From positions 30,533,778-30,597,777 of the forward strand of contig CP154957.1 in the NCBI GenBank assembly GCA_039621445.1: a DNA stretch of 64,000 nucleotides, written 5' to 3'. This document shows, piece by piece, positions 42,901-55,169 of this stretch. The DNA comes from Euglena gracilis. Its lineage: Eukaryota > Euglenida > Euglenophyceae > Euglenales. Each line of letters opens with the position of its first letter. Positions within the stretch are counted from its first letter, which is position 1. The position numbers and the translations under genes were made by a program. The notes under the pieces were generated by a model. It saw only the letters and a list, made by a program, of their open reading frames with translations. It did no database searches and was not told the DNA's origin.

Positions 42901-43532
42901 CCGATACCTGCCATCATGTCGGGCTGCTCTGCCTTCAGCTCCTCGAGGGCAGCAAGGGAGCTCACCATCACGGCAGGCTGGCTGCAGGCGGTGGCAGGGC
43001 GGCACAGGAAGGCCGGGGGGTGAACCTCAAAAACATCGGGGTGTGGGATTCCCATTCACTAATTTGAACCCTTTCATTTCAATTGACTTCTGGATTTGAT
43101 ATTCATTTTTCAGAAGTACTATTATTACTTTTCAAAACTTGAATTATTCATTTTCACTTCAATCATATAAATCATTCATTCATTCATGCTCTTTCATTTC
43201 CTATTTTACAAAGCATCCATTTCTTCCATATTTTGCATTATTTTCCAGACATTCCAATTTGATTCATTTGAATCATTTCAAAGCTCCAACCCAGGTTGAT
43301 CGTATGCACTCCACCACCACACCATTGCTTGGTCCATCACGTCAGCCCTGGGCGGTGGTGTTCAGGCGGTCTTCGGGGCCCTCCAGGCACAGTTGGGCCA
43401 GGTCATAGCCCAGCACCGCGGAGGCCCGGTCGAACAGCGCCTTGCCGGGGCCGTTCTTCTCGATGACGTCCCGGGCCATCCCCACGAACTGCGTCCCCTG
43501 GCCCGGGAAGATGAGGGCCCCCGTGGCCGTCC
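39882..43532 (-). CDS. fabD: malonyl-CoA:acyl-carrier-protein transacylase (FabD type), eight exons
   Basis: Transfers malonyl from CoA to ACP to feed type II fatty-acid synthesis, expected in the plastid (or mitochondrion) of a eukaryote. Joined exons give the full catalytic domain: ALIFPGQGTQFVGMARDV, LNTTACSQPAVMVSSLAALE, the nucleophile elbow AGFSLGEITALVAVGALSFE (G-F-S-L-G, as in mitochondrial MCAT, instead of GHSLG), the Arg in VRAEAMQ, SGMGSITGLDD, the catalytic His in VVAGAFHTPFMSPAKDA, ALYSNVTAEPYTSP, IKELLVQQVVSPVQWE, and LYEVGAGQQLKAMMKRIDKD ending RPAK and TAA at 39882-39884. The N-terminal targeting region upstream of 43532 was not found. The first four introns all obey the CAG/CTG rule. 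Confidence 0.94.
40704..40820 (-). CDS. fabD: FabD exon 7 (5' limit approximate)
   Basis: EEAAAIKELLVQQVVSPVQW then ERIATTLSAVGG. The cut to exon 8 lies in a shared GGGAC. Confidence 0.85.
41451..41498 (-). CDS. fabD: FabD exon 6
   Basis: GVALYSNVTAEPYTSP from a CTTGCCGCAG acceptor. The intron after it starts GAACAG. Confidence 0.82.
41655..41719 (-). CDS. fabD: FabD exon 5 (catalytic His; 3' limit approximate)
   Basis: AFHTPFMSPAKDAVAAVLS. The junction to exon 6 is unresolved; a small exon may be missing because the loop is a few residues short. Confidence 0.85.
41805..41837 (-). CDS. fabD: FabD exon 4 (33-nt microexon)
   Basis: Eleven codons, AAGASKLVVAG, flanked on both sides by CAG/CTG introns. 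With it, the spacing to AFHTPFM equals that of bacterial FabD. Confidence 0.88.
42026..42217 (-). CDS. fabD: FabD exon 3
   Basis: 64 codons: DLTPSGMGSITGLDDAVLAD, VIAEAVQETGNPLQVANYLF, PGGRVVSGAIPAVDVACAKA, KERG. Next intron starts GCCCAG and ends CTGTTCTT. Confidence 0.92.
42783..42989 (-). CDS. fabD: FabD exon 2 (nucleophile elbow)
   Basis: 69 codons with SQPAVMVSSLAALEELKAEQ, PDMMAGIGHVAGFSLGEITA, LVAVGALSFEDGLKVVKVRA, EAMQKSC. Next intron starts TTCCAGAG and ends CTCTCTGTTGCC. Confidence 0.92.
43354..43532 (-). CDS. fabD: FabD exon 1 of those found
   Basis: From a CTCTCTCGCAG acceptor; TATGALIFPGQGTQFVGMAR, DVIEKNGPGKALFDRASAVL, GYDLAQLCLEGPEDRLNT, T. The intron starts GCCCAGGGC and ends GCCCTGCCACC. 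Confidence 0.9.
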
Positions 43533-45869
43533 CTGCGAGAGAGTTCCGGTTGATGTCTGAACCATGCACCAGCGGGGTGTGCTGTGCACTATTCCCCTCA
43601 AAGGAGCCAAACCAGGACTGAATATAAGGTCAGGGTGCGGTCAACTTTGCGGTCACACACAAGTTTGTGGTCTGGGGGCCAGGTTTGAGGTCACATTTGA
43701 GGCCCCGGGAGGCCAAACACAAAATAATAAATTGCATTTACTGATTTACAAAATGGCCTGGAAAGTACGAGGATGGGGGAGTTCAAATTTGCTTCCAAGC
43801 GCCTGCTTTTCGGGGGGGGCAGTTCTTGGCACCACCAACACCGCGATGTTGAAGCAAGACGGTTTGAGGGAAAACTCTGGAGCACTGCTTTTCCCACCCA
43901 TCCTGCTATGTTGGTGCACATCAATAATTGTATCCTAAAACAGACACCGCGAATTCACAAACAAATATTTATCTCCTTCATCTTAGAACAGATAACAACC
44001 TACACAGCATTGGAGCTAATGGAAACGACATATTTGGTCGCATTCGTAATTCCCAAATGAATCTTTGGACATTTGAAAAAGGTGGACATTCTGTTTGAGA
44101 AATGAATGCACTGGCAGGAACATATAGCAACGGGATGACAGTCAGATTGCCTGCTTTGCTTAGAAATCACCTCTGCTCATACGGTTGATTGCACGGAGGT
44201 CTGAGCACGAACTCAAACCAAAATGACATGTGAGCGTGACAGATCAAACCCCCCAGAAACTGTCTCCAGACAGGTGAGTGAATAGATGGGAGCAGAAGAC
44301 AGCTTCCTGGGGCGGATCCAGAACACACAGGAAAAGACGAAAAATTTTCATTCCTCACAAAAAAAAGTTTTGTTAGTCTTCCCAAAAAAGGCCAACAAAA
44401 CCACTGAGAATAATGTCGATGGGACTTTCGCCTTCAAAAAAGCCCATTTTCATAAGCAAAACCGTGAAGAAAAAAACGTTCGGAGACATCTCAACAGCAA
44501 ACCCCATTTAAATGCCCAAAGGGTAAGCAGCGCCAAAAGGTGCAGAGTGCCCAAATAATTGTCACACCCCTTATCTGTCCAGTCTAGTCCGAAAGTGAAA
44601 TCCAAAAAAGTGCGGACCTCCCAAAAAAAATTGTACTTAATGAACCCCAGGTGGTGCCCAAAAAAAAGTGCGCACCACTGAGGGTCCAAAACTATGGTCC
44701 AAAAATGAGCACACCCCATGCATGCAGTTAAATGGAGGCGTTGATGTTACAAAGGTAGCAGAGGATAGTCCCACGCACACAGGTAAATGCAGAAAAAAAA
44801 ATCAATGCAACCCCCCATTGTAATCATCCTTTTCAAAAAATGGTGCAACTTTGTGCCAAAAGTTTCTGCTTTGCCTCAAAGGAAAACCTCAAAGCCATCG
44901 TTTTCCCATCATTTTTGGCAATTTTGTTTCAAAAAAATCCGATTCTTTGCAGACCATGGGGGAGGACTTTTGACCCGGGACAACCCATTTCCTGTTCCCC
45001 ACCAATCTCAATCTTTTCCAGCAGCAAAGCAGTATGACAGAAGCGGAGGCAAAGAAGGTCAGAAATACATTACTCCGCTGTTGCACAAGCATCCAGACAA
45101 GAGCAAGGCTGAGGCAGAGGCGCACAGAGCAGTGCATTCATCTGGGGCAAGGGAACCCCAAACCAAGGGCAAGGTCCAGCCTGCATGTGCTACGTTTGGA
45201 ACAGCAGAGTGCAACACTTCAGCCTGGTCTAAACAAACAGCCTTCAGAAAATTCAAAAAAAATCAGGTGGTCAAAAATGAAGCTGAAGACAAGATCAGTT
45301 TGGCCACCGTTTGGCAGGGTTTCATTTAAGATCCGGGGGAGGGGGTTCAGCAACAAGAGGGACTTGCCCCCCCAAATGCCATAGAAAAACAAGGTTTGGC
45401 CCACAAAGCGGGTTAACAATTCTGAGCATTTTGTTGTCTTAGCGCACCCAATGCCATACAAAACATATGAGCCCCTTCCTGGCAAAACAAGGCATCCGAA
45501 GATTTTCATTTCTCTGAAAAAACAAGATTGAGTTGGGGGACACGATTTCTCCCCTCCAACAGAAATCGGAAGCATGTAAAACCAGAGACACAGAGGTGCT
45601 TAAATTTTTCCTTGAAATCCTGCAGGACCAAGGGGTATTCAAATATGTTTTGAAGCAGAAATCATAAAGCAATCATAATGATATGATGTTAATCATGTTG
45701 ATCATAATGTGAATCATTGTTTGGAAGGCTTGGGATTGAGCAACTCCGACAACAGTCGGTTATAAATTCCTTGTGGATCCTCTCTGGGGGTCCAGCCAGC
45801 AGAAATTTTCATCTTTGGAAAAATGACGCCGATCCCCATTCCCCTCCTCAGACAGCGGCGCTTTCACCA

Positions 45870-46215
45870 GGCTTTTGCTTAAGAACACCGTGGGGGGGCG
45901 CCAGCCAGGCATTTTGCTAGCCACTGGAAAAAAGATCCTACCTAATCCCCCCCCCCTGGGAAGGAGGTTCGGGGCTCCACCAACTGGGAAAAAACATTTC
46001 TCTAGCGCTGCGCGCGGAGATGGAAATGGGCTTTTCAACACGCATTTTTTTTGGCTGACGTTGTTCCAGAAAACCCAAAAATAGCGAATATGGGCATTTG
46101 CGACAGGTTTTTGGGGTGGAAAATAAAATTTCCGCCGAAAATGCCAGCTTTGCTAGCAGACCTCCCCGGGAGGGTCCATTAGGATTCCCACCAGCCAATG
46201 CAGTCGAGCCCCCCC
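45870..46215. mobile_element. G-tract element, family H copy 2
   Basis: GGCATTTTGCTAGCCACTGG, AACTGGGAAAAAACATTTCT, core TAGCGCTGCGCGCGGAG, TTTTGGCTGACGTTGTTCCA, matching 30965-31320 in order. Confidence 0.65.
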
Positions 46216-47769
46216 CCCCCGGGGGATACTGCGAACCCTTTGACTCATTCAAACCATGTACCTTTGGCCTCTTGCAAAAGCGTGGAAAGAAATTCCTGGT
46301 AAACAGGAAAGCAGAAACAAAACGTCAGCGAAACTGAAAATTCAGGGGTGGGGGACCTGCTTGGTTGGAACTGGCAGGGTCCATCCCCCAGTCAAAGAAT
46401 CGGCCATAAACTTGCACACCTTAAAGCCTTTGCTGAAACAAAGCAGCAGGGATATATTCGGAGAATGTTAATTGGAGAGCATTTTTATTTTCAAAACCAT
46501 AAAAAGGATTATTTGGATGAATGACAATGAAGCATGCACACCTGATGTGCCAGTGGTGGACCACATTGCGTGGTGTGGCTGGCTTGATCGGGAAAAAAAA
46601 TGGACTCCGACAACACCAAGCAGCGCACCGAATGCGGCCAATAATAATGGATGCAAACGTCATTCTTGCGTGGCAAACCTCCGCAATTAGAAGGGCAAGT
46701 AACTCAAGACGAAAGGAGAGCACCGACGAATCTAACTTTTTTGTCAAAAATGAGCCGGCAACAATACAAGAAAAATGACAGACCCCAGATGACCTTTTGG
46801 GGGACCTGGACCGACGACTGGGTCACTTCAGGGGAAGGTGCGTGAATGAAAAGAATTTGATTCAAAACGCCAACAGCAGGGTTTCCCTGCTATTCATAGT
46901 GGGGACAACCATTTCTCACTCACTCAGTACTGATTATTTACAATTATTTCTGACTATTCATGATTGGCTGCATTTTTGGTGCCTCCTTTTCATCGCGGTG
47001 CAAGAATCCAAAAGAAGCAACAACTTTCCCCCTGGTTTTCTTATGTGCAACCACAGTGTGTGCAAAACACCACAAAGGTGGGTGATTCTGCACTTCTGTG
47101 ACTGCAGTGGGGATTGTGATTTGCTATGAGAATCTGAATACGGCATATGTTCTCCAAATGTGGAATAGTGACAGGTCAGCGTTGGGCCACAAAATGCACT
47201 CTTTGAGGATGGGGATTGAGGGGGGGGGGGTAACCAGCTTGTGTGAGTGTCACCGTTTTGCAGAAATATTCCATGCATTTTTTGAGGTGGAAATTTTTCG
47301 AGAAAAAAATGGGAACGATAAACTACGCACCCCGGGGGGGGGGGGGGCTCAGTAGTTAGCATTTCCAAAACTTCAAAAAGCATTTCAAAAAACTTCACAG
47401 GTGGTTATTTGTGATTATTTTTTAAAAAAAACGAAAAAACACAATGATTTGGGAGTCTTCAAGATTTTTTGTGGCACAAATAAGAGGGAGTCCCTTCCTA
47501 CAGGCCAGCGTGTTTGAGGGAATGCTTCGAATGACGATTGGCTGAGCCATTTTGGGCGACCACAGGCGGCACACCTTCAACAACAGCTGATCCAACAGTC
47601 CCAGAGATAAGAATGGACAGAATGGGCACAAAAAAACGAAACTATGGAAAAGCAGGTGGTGTTGACGGACATGTCACACAGAATGGAACATGACCATCAG
47701 GGGTTTCCTTTCCCCAGGAGGGTGGCAAGCAAGGTTCGATGGCAGGTAGGAGAAGTTAGGGCCACGCCA

Positions 47770-48015
47770 TCGCTTACCGCCCCCCCCCCCAGGTCACTTT
47801 CCACATTCAAAAACCCGGTCAGTCACTTCCGACCCCCCCCCCCCAGGGCCAGAGTGACAGCTCGGCCAAAAATGACCAAAACCAAAGGATTTTGGTCAAC
47901 TTTTCCGGGACCTTCGGCGCCGGGAGGCCACCATCAGCCGTTCCTGGACGACCCACCTGGGGGGGGGGGGGTCTGGAACCAAAAAAACCAGTTAGTCACT
48001 CCGAAAAAACCACTC
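47770..48015. mobile_element. G-tract element, family E copy 4
   Basis: CTTACCGCCCCCCCCC left end, repeated GTCAGTCACT, core CCTTCGGCGCCGGGAGG, AACCAGTTAGTCACTCCGAA at the right. Confidence 0.65.
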
Positions 48016-48029
48016 AGTCACCCAGAAAG

Positions 48030-48330
48030 CGTTGTGGGGAGGGGTCGACCCCCCCGGGAGGTGGGGGGGGGGGAGTTGACCCCCACCACCCAGCATGGCA
48101 CCCACTCAAAGAGAATTCCTTCGGCCAAAGGCACCGAAGGAAAAATTTGACCTAAAAATTGGCGCCCCAGAAATACGGGAAGGCCTGGTGGGGGGGGGGG
48201 TCGGACCCCCCAACCATCAGGATGGGGGTGGGGGGAGTGCCCCCCACCACCACCCATTGGGTTGCCCGGATTCCCGTACAGCCCTGCCCCCGGGAGTGGG
48301 GTCGGACGCATCTTAAAGCGATGGTATGGT
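48030..48330. mobile_element. G-tract element, family G copy 2
   Basis: Directly follows the family E copy. Same order as 13680-14146, with CCTTCGGCCAAAGGCACCGA core and TACGGGAAGGCCTGGTGGGG. Confidence 0.65.
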
Positions 48331-51299
48331 CTGGACCGGCCTCCCCCTGTGTGGGGGGTCACAAAACATGTGATACGCTGGGATAAAATACCCCTGAGTT
48401 TTTGAAAGTACAACAGCAGGAAGGGGGAAGTGGTAGGTAACCCAAAATATTAAGCAAATGTGAGAACAGAATGCGAGAACAATATCAAATGGCAAAATAG
48501 ATCTTCCTTATCCCTGAATAATCTTCTCAGGTTGAGTGTGGTGGGCAGAGACCATGACGCTTTCTGTCGACCTTGCACTCGTCTCCATACAATTGCCCAA
48601 AGCACTCAACATCTCAATGGAAACGGCGCTTGTTCTTACTCTCGTTTTAATTCTTGTGTTATTTTAACCAATATTTTCAGACACCCTCCCCCCCCCGGTT
48701 GTTCTACTCTCGTTTTAAATCTTGTTGTTATATTCTCGGACCCCCCCCCTGCCCAACCCAACGGTGAACTTCACCGGTGAAATTCAACACCAGGGCACTT
48801 CTTTTGGCTGAAAATAGCCAAAAGTGTCGTTTTTGGAGCTTTTTAAAAACTTTGATCAAAATTTTAGACCCATCAACATCAGTACCTTTTGGAGGAAAAA
48901 CAACAAATTATGCAAAACATCCAAAAATTCACCCCCCCCCAATCCTCAAAACCTGAAAATTGTGAAGTTCACCAGGCTTGGTGAATGTTCACCGGTGGAC
49001 TTCACTGGGGGGAGTCCCCCCTTGCCTAATCCCCCATTGGCGATAATGTTTTCACTCCTTTTGTTTTGATATTTGTTGTTAAATGTTGGTTTTCTGCTTT
49101 TATTTTGTCTTTTAGTGCAATGTGAGCAATAACTTTTGGTTGTAGTTGATCAGGACACAGCTTAAGACCTCCGATGGGGGGGGGGGGGCAGCTCAGAGGC
49201 TAGAGGCTGGAAAAAGACTGCTTGCTGAAGGCTGACCCCCCCCCACACGGGTCCCCCAGCTGGAACTGGGCCTGACTGAGGGTCAAACTGGGTGCCAAAG
49301 ACCGAAACTTCAAAAGTGCCCCAAAAATTGCCAATTGTGCAAAAAAAAAACAGCCAAAATTTGCTCTCACCAGCCCTTTTCTGACCATTTTTACCCATTT
49401 TGGCATTTAAAAGCCAAAAAAAATAAATAATATGACCTTCTTGCACCCCTTCGAGTGGTTGCAAATAAAAAATGTTAATTATTCAATCAAAATAATAAAA
49501 AAAATTAAAATTAATTTTAATTGATGAATTAATTAATTAATTAAGTAAGTAAATATATAAAACTCGTCGATGTCCCCACCAGGAACTTCTTTTTAACTAA
49601 AAAAGGGGTGAGCTGTCACATTCCAGGTAGGAGCGAAACGGCAGCTACTGTTAATGGTAAAAATTCAGCTATATCCTGAAATTCACTTAAGCACAACATC
49701 AATCTGGATTAAGCTTGCTTTTCTTTTGTCAAAATGTGTGTGCTGAAAGAAAAAATGGAGTGATATTGTGGGTTTTTTGCACAGCAAACAATCAAAAAAA
49801 AGGTTGCCTTGCCATGAAGAGGGCCTGATGCATGCAATGGTATGTCCTGCATCAAAGGGATGCTGCCTCTCACTTGTGTTTGCATCCCCACCTTGCTGTA
49901 GTAATGGAAAGAAACAGAGGCTGTGGTCAAAAACAGACTCCTTCAATTGCAAAATACAGGAATTTCTACCGTGGGATCAAAATCCTTCCACTTTCATGCT
50001 GGCTGATTGATTGGATTGGACCCACAAAAATAAAATTACCGTTGGTTTTTTGGGAGGTTCGGCAACCGAACCTCCCAAAAAACCAACCGCCCTGAAAACC
50101 CATCTCATTTGTGGGGGTTGATTGGCCTAAGTTGCGACTTCAGAAACTTTGGGGAGGGGTAAAAAATTTGTCTAAAAAAATTGACCCTTTGGGGCGGGGT
50201 CCTGGGTGATCTCCCAATTATCAAAAACCCCAATTTCAGACACGAGATGAAATTTCAAAGATTTTCGGATTTTTGAAGTCAAAAAAAAATACAGTAAATG
50301 TATGCCAATTCACACATGGTACAAAGCACCAAAGGAAAAATTTTAGTGTTTTTTTTAGGATGCTGGGGTCGGTTTAGACACGCTGCCAAAAATGGCTGAA
50401 ACTCGGTCTGCGAAGAGTTGGGAGAAAAGTGAAGCATGGTTACATAGGGCATTAGGGCATTGGGACAGGCCCGGGCCTCCTGCAGCAAGGAGAGGACCTA
50501 ACGCCTTGACACCATAAGAGAGTTTTCATCTCAGAAAGGGTTGAACGACCAAATAATCATTCAGCGAGATCTTTCATCGTGGATCCGAATGGAGTCGTCA
50601 TTATAAAAAAAATTTTTCTTATCCTCAAAAATAATACAAAACCACCCAAAAAAAATAAGGGGTGGTGGCGATTTCTGGGGTCATATTTTGTATTTATGCA
50701 TGCTGTCTTCCTTGTCCTTCTCCCCCTATACCGAATATCCTCCTTTTGAGAAACGTCGAGCAAGCAAGAGGTTGGGATTTTAAATGCCTCTTAATTTTTC
50801 AACCGAATAGGGATTATGGCGAAACCCAAAGCCACAAAGCCACGTTGAAGAAGCAAGACCATTTTTCTCTGGCGTCCCATCTTGGTAAACCGGCTGCCCT
50901 CCACGGCGGACGATACAAAAAAAACCGAAACTGCATAAATGTCAAGCTGAACAGCCTCTGCCTGGTGTGAAGCCTCCACCATCAAAAAAAAAAAACGAAA
51001 TAAAGGAGCCTGGTCAAGAAGCAAAGCGTTGCAAGTGTCCCAGACACAATTGCAAAGAATGTGCACCCGGCCATGGATGTTTGCAGATACTTCTGTTGCT
51101 CTTGATGAGAATCAACACGAATTGATGTCAGAAGAGGAGCAGACATTATGCAACCTGCATCAAAAAGACTTAACAATGCGCATGATGGCTAGCAATGGGT
51201 TGGATGGTGAAGACTTGAAAATGTTTTTGATTTAGAAACGACTTTTTTATATCCAGTTAGGAACTTGATGCGAGTTTTTCATAATATCCAAATTGGGTG

Positions 51300-51840
51300 G
51301 AAATTCCAAGTTTAATTTGGAGACTCTTTTCAACCTCTCCACAGTTGGGTTATGGTTGTGGGAACTGTGGGATACCCCTTTGGAAATTTTTGGTGAGGCA
51401 CGTGTTGAAAAACTCCCTGGGGTTTTTCAGACATACGGCAGGGAAATTTTGGCTGGACCCGCCCTGGGTTATTTCAGAAATTCGGTTAAATGTTGACTGC
51501 CCACCCCTGGGTTTTTTCTTAGAATTACGGTTGGGAAATTTTGGCTGCCCCCCCTTGGATTTTCTTTTTAGAAATACGGTTGTTAAATGTTGGCTGGACC
51601 CCCCGTGCGTTTTTCAGAATCGCGGTTGATAAATGTTGGCTGGACCCCCTGGGTTGTTTCAGACATACGGTGGGGAAACTTTGGTTGGACCCCGCTGGGT
51701 TTATTATCAGGGTGGGAAATTTTGGCTGGACCCCCCTGGGTTTTTCATTGTATCATGGTTGGGAAATTTTGGCTGGACCCCGCTGGGTTTTTTCTTTCAG
51801 AAATGCGGTTGGGGAATACGGCTGGAACCCCTAATACACA
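51300..51840. repeat. 58-60 bp tandem repeat, about nine units
   Basis: Units read approximately TACGGTTGGGAAATTTTGGC, TGGACCCCCCTGGGTTTTT and TCAGAAA. Degenerate, with rotating reading frame, so not a protein repeat. Confidence 0.9.
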
Positions 51841-51931
51841 GGTTACCATGTGTGATGATAAACTCAAAACGCTCATGCCCCCCGGGCACCCGTGAACGTG
51901 ACACACCATCATTGAAAAGGGTTTTCTATAC

Positions 51932-52034
51932 AAAAATCGACCGACACTAACAGATTCAGCAGGGGCGCCGGGCGCGAGCGAGCGAAGCGAGCCGCCCGGC
52001 GCCCCTGCTGAATCTGTTAGTGTCGGTCGATTTT
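51932..52034. repeat. near-perfect palindrome, about 40-bp arms
   Basis: AAAATCGACCGACACTAACA, GATTCAGCAGGGGCGCCGGG on the left is mirrored by CCCGGCGCCCCTGCTGAATC, TGTTAGTGTCGGTCGATTTT on the right around a spacer CGAGCGAGCGAAGCGAGC. Would form a long stem in RNA or a cruciform in DNA. Confidence 0.95.
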
Positions 52035-52135
52035 TCTAAAACCTATTTTGTCTGGGCCCGACGCCTGTCTTGATATTCATTCGACCGAACCGCCTGGACG
52101 GAAATATGGTCAAAAAAGTGGTTTTTGGCACATTA

Positions 52136-52300
52136 ACGGGCGCCTGAATGGAAATCGACTGACACTAACGGGCGCCTGAATGGAAATCGACTGACATAAA
52201 CGGGCGCCTGAATGGAAATCGACTGACATAAACGGGCGCCTGAATGGAAATCGACTGACATAAACGGGCGCCTGAATGGAAATCGACTGACATAAACGGT
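52136..52300. repeat. 32-bp tandem repeat, left block
   Basis: Five units of AACGGGCGCCTGAATGGAAA, TCGACTGACATA, nearly identical. No spacers. Confidence 0.95.
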
Positions 52301-52994
52301 TTCCGATGTCTTGGAAATCGACCAACCTTTTGTGTCCTTTTTTGAATGCCTTTTTTTTCCGTTTTGCCAAATTGTCAGTTTCAGCCTCAAACCTGTAAAT
52401 GTCGACCAACCTTTTGTGTCTTTTTTTCGGAATGGTTTTTTCTTTTTTCACTCTCTATATCAAAAACTGCGCCTTAAACACAGACTCTGACCCGAGACTA
52501 AACACAAACTCAGGCCGAATAACAGACTCATCGTTTCGAAACACAGACTCGGGTCAGAGTCTGCGTTTTTTTAGAAACACAGATTTTGACCAAAGCCATG
52601 TTTCTATGAACACAGCCTTGGCCCGAAATCCGATGATGATGATGATAAGTGCAATACAGGCGTCGAGCCCAGAAAATAGGTTCGATATTGCCATATCACT
52701 CCTCACCCGAAAGCTTTTTTTCATATGACCAGTGATGACAACTGGTTCAGGACAAGTTTGCCACATGCTTTTTCTGAAGATCCAGAAAATGATAATCTGA
52801 AATACCGTCCTTCCGTCTTTTCCATCCAAAGTTCAGCCAGCTGTGATCACCTGGCCACAAAAATTTGGTTTTTGTCTGATCCATAACTCCTCCACAACCC
52901 CATAGGACCAAAAATGTCGAAAAAAGGGGAAATCCAAAATGTCCAAAAAAAGTCCCTAAAAATTCCCAATCTGACCAGCAACAGATTTCAATGG

Positions 52995-53148
52995 AATGGA
53001 AATCGACTGACATAAACGGGCGCCTGAATGGAAATCGACTGACATAAACGGGCGCCTGAATGGAAATCGACTGACATAAACGGGCGCCTGAATGGAAATC
53101 GACTGACATAAACGGGCGCCTGAATGGAAATCGACTGACACAAACAAT
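52995..53148. repeat. 32-bp tandem repeat, right block
   Basis: The same unit as at 52136-52300, same orientation, about five copies. Confidence 0.95.
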
Positions 53149-53504
53149 TTCAGGCTGAAATCCGTTTATGTCAGTAGAATTTCAAGACAGGCGTCGGGCC
53201 CAGAAAATAGGTTTTAATGAGGTCCCCAAGACTTTGATCAGACTTTTTGCTCGTGGATGAATAAATTCTTCCACAATTTTCCCACAACATCATTGTGGTG
53301 AGGACCGACCATTCCCTAAACCATGGAGCCTTGTCTTATTGGCATTAAACATTGTTAAGTTCAATAAGACGCATCGTGAGCTCAGGGAATGTGTGCCAAG
53401 CAGTGAAATACACTGTTTAACGTGTCCCACGTGGTGTTTAGCTGCGCGTAAGTCCTTTCCATTGGCATTCACAGCCCCCCCCCCCCCCACATGTCCCCAA
53501 TTAT

Positions 53505-53690
53505 ACCACCCCCCCCCCCTTTATTGTCCCACCGACCTGCCCCCGGGAGGCCCGACCGGACAATAAAGGGGGGGGGACAATAAAGGGGTACCAAAGGAAT
53601 TTCATTGGCCGGGCCAAAAAAACCCCAGTCGGCCGGGGCCCAGGGACAATAAAGGGGGGGGGACAATAAAGGGGGGGGGTGGTACCATTT
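53505..53690. mobile_element. ACAATAAAGGGGG inverted-repeat element, family I copy 1
   Basis: Left CCCCCCCTTTATTGTCC, right GGACAATAAAGGGGGGG, about 175 bp, with internal GGACAATAAAGGGGTACC. Nearly identical to 56990-57165. Confidence 0.85.
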
Positions 53691-54176
53691 GCCTTCAGGG
53701 ATTTTTTGGTTCTGTACAAAGCCCCAACCAAGGTTGATGGCCTCTTTCTGAAACAAAAAAGGCATGTTTTTTATATAAAAAAAAATGCTTTTAAACATAA
53801 AAAAAACGTCATGGAGGGTTTGGGGAAATTTTTTTGAAATGTTCATTCTTCAAGAAAAGTTCATTCTTTGTCTCTGCGGCTTCATTCTCTCACATGCCTT
53901 TGTTCAACAAATTTAAACGCCATGGGAAGTCTTACCATTGGAGGCGGTGCCAAGGCAGACCGCCATTTAGTGCGTATCACAACGTATCTGTGATACATTA
54001 ATTTGATTTTGGTGATACATATGTGATACATTAAAAAAAAAATTGGTGATACATATGTGATACACAAATTTTTGTCTTTTTTTGTCAACTTCTCAGCCGC
54101 TCCTTCCAAAGGGAACCTTCAAACGCGGAAGACAGGATTCCAAGACAACAATTCCTCAAACCATTGACAAGAGTAA

Positions 54177-54565
54177 ACCCCCCAAAATAATACCCCCCAG
54201 GGTATTATTTTTTCGCCCGAAGTCCCCCGAGGGGGGGGGGGTATTATTTGGGGAGGGGTATTATTTCCCAAAAATTTTCGAAATTTTTTGAAGTCCCGTA
54301 AATCCCAAAATTGCACCCAAAACCCCTTTGAGGTCATTTTTTGTACTTTCTCATAAAATTTAGCATTTTTGGAGGCCAGATGATCAAGAAAAATATAAAT
54401 TTTTCGTAATTTGTTGTCAGAGATTGTTATTTTTACCCAACTTTTCAGGTCAAAATCCGGGTTGTCGGCCCGAGATTTGGGGGGTATTAATTCGGTGGCC
54501 GAAGTCGGACCCGTATGGGGGGGGGTATTATTTGGGGGGGGGTATTATTTGGGGGGAGGGTTTAC
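54177..54565. mobile_element. G-tract element, family D copy 2
   Basis: Homologous to 17166-17636 over most of its length; arms of GGGTATTATTTGGGG. Confidence 0.7.
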
Positions 54566-54599
54566 CTCCCCTCCCGGGCGCTTGGCCCGGGCCATGATT

Positions 54600-54760
54600 G
54601 AAGGTAAAGCCAGGGGGCCAACCTTAGGGGGGCCAAGTTTGCATGCTAAGAATTTTGGGGGCCATGTGCAAAGGACCAAAAGCCAACTTTAGGGGGGTCA
54701 AGTTTGCATGTAAGGAGGAGGGGGGCCAAGCGCCCGGGGGGGGGGGGGGGAATCACTATA
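54600..54760. repeat. family L repeat, copy 3
   Basis: GGGGGGCCAAGTTTGCATGC, GGGGGCCATGTGCAAAGGAC, GGAGGAGGGGGGCCAAGCGC, as near 36410 and 37010. Confidence 0.6.
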
Positions 54761-55169
54761 ACCCCGACTACAGATTGGAAAAACTTTTGCCGGGAGAATT
54801 GGCGAGTCGTAACACATTGCCGAAAGCATTATCACAAGAAAAATGTTCCATTTGTCTGCAGAGAGGCAAAGAACAAGGATGAAAAGCAGAACAGAAAGGG
54901 GGAAAAAAATTTTGATGTAAAAAAGAAAACTGGTGGTACCCCCGGGGTCCCTTCCTATTTAGAAAAATTTTCGCCGCGGGGGCCATTTTGGGGTCAAAAA
55001 ATCGATTTTTCCAAAATATCTCGAAAGCCATGGGGAATTGAAGGAAACACCCCCCAGGCAAAATTGAAGCCCCTGGGACCCCCAACCATTGGTGGACCCG
55101 GGGGTCCGGCTGTCCGGCTTGGCCCAGATACGGGCCGTCGAAGGTCCAAAAAAGGGGGCCCATGAAAAT

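Larger units (their letters stand above)
43533..51240. other. gene-poor region, no gene supported
   Basis: Holds G-tract elements and simple sequence. A plus-strand open stretch at about 45020-45330 and a minus-strand one at 50790-51060 look mildly protein-like but lack recognisable domains or junction support. The FabD leader exon is probably just above 43533. Confidence 0.5.
52037..53215. mobile_element. composite repeat bracketed by inverted repeats
   Basis: Left CCTATTTTGTCTGGGCCCGA, CGCCTGTCTTGA (52042-52074) is inverted at the right as TCAAGACAGGCGTCGGGCCC, AGAAAATAGG (53180-53209). Two blocks of a 32-bp tandem repeat lie just inside. No transposase recognised, so a non-autonomous unit. 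Confidence 0.65.

Noticed and set aside
50791-51235. Open frames on both strands with mixed protein-like composition
   Set aside because: No family motif and no supported junction; both strands look equally plausible, so I report no gene.
52136-53148. Possible CRISPR-like array of 32-bp repeats
   Set aside because: Units are directly adjacent with no spacers, and the genome is eukaryotic with spliceosomal-type exons.
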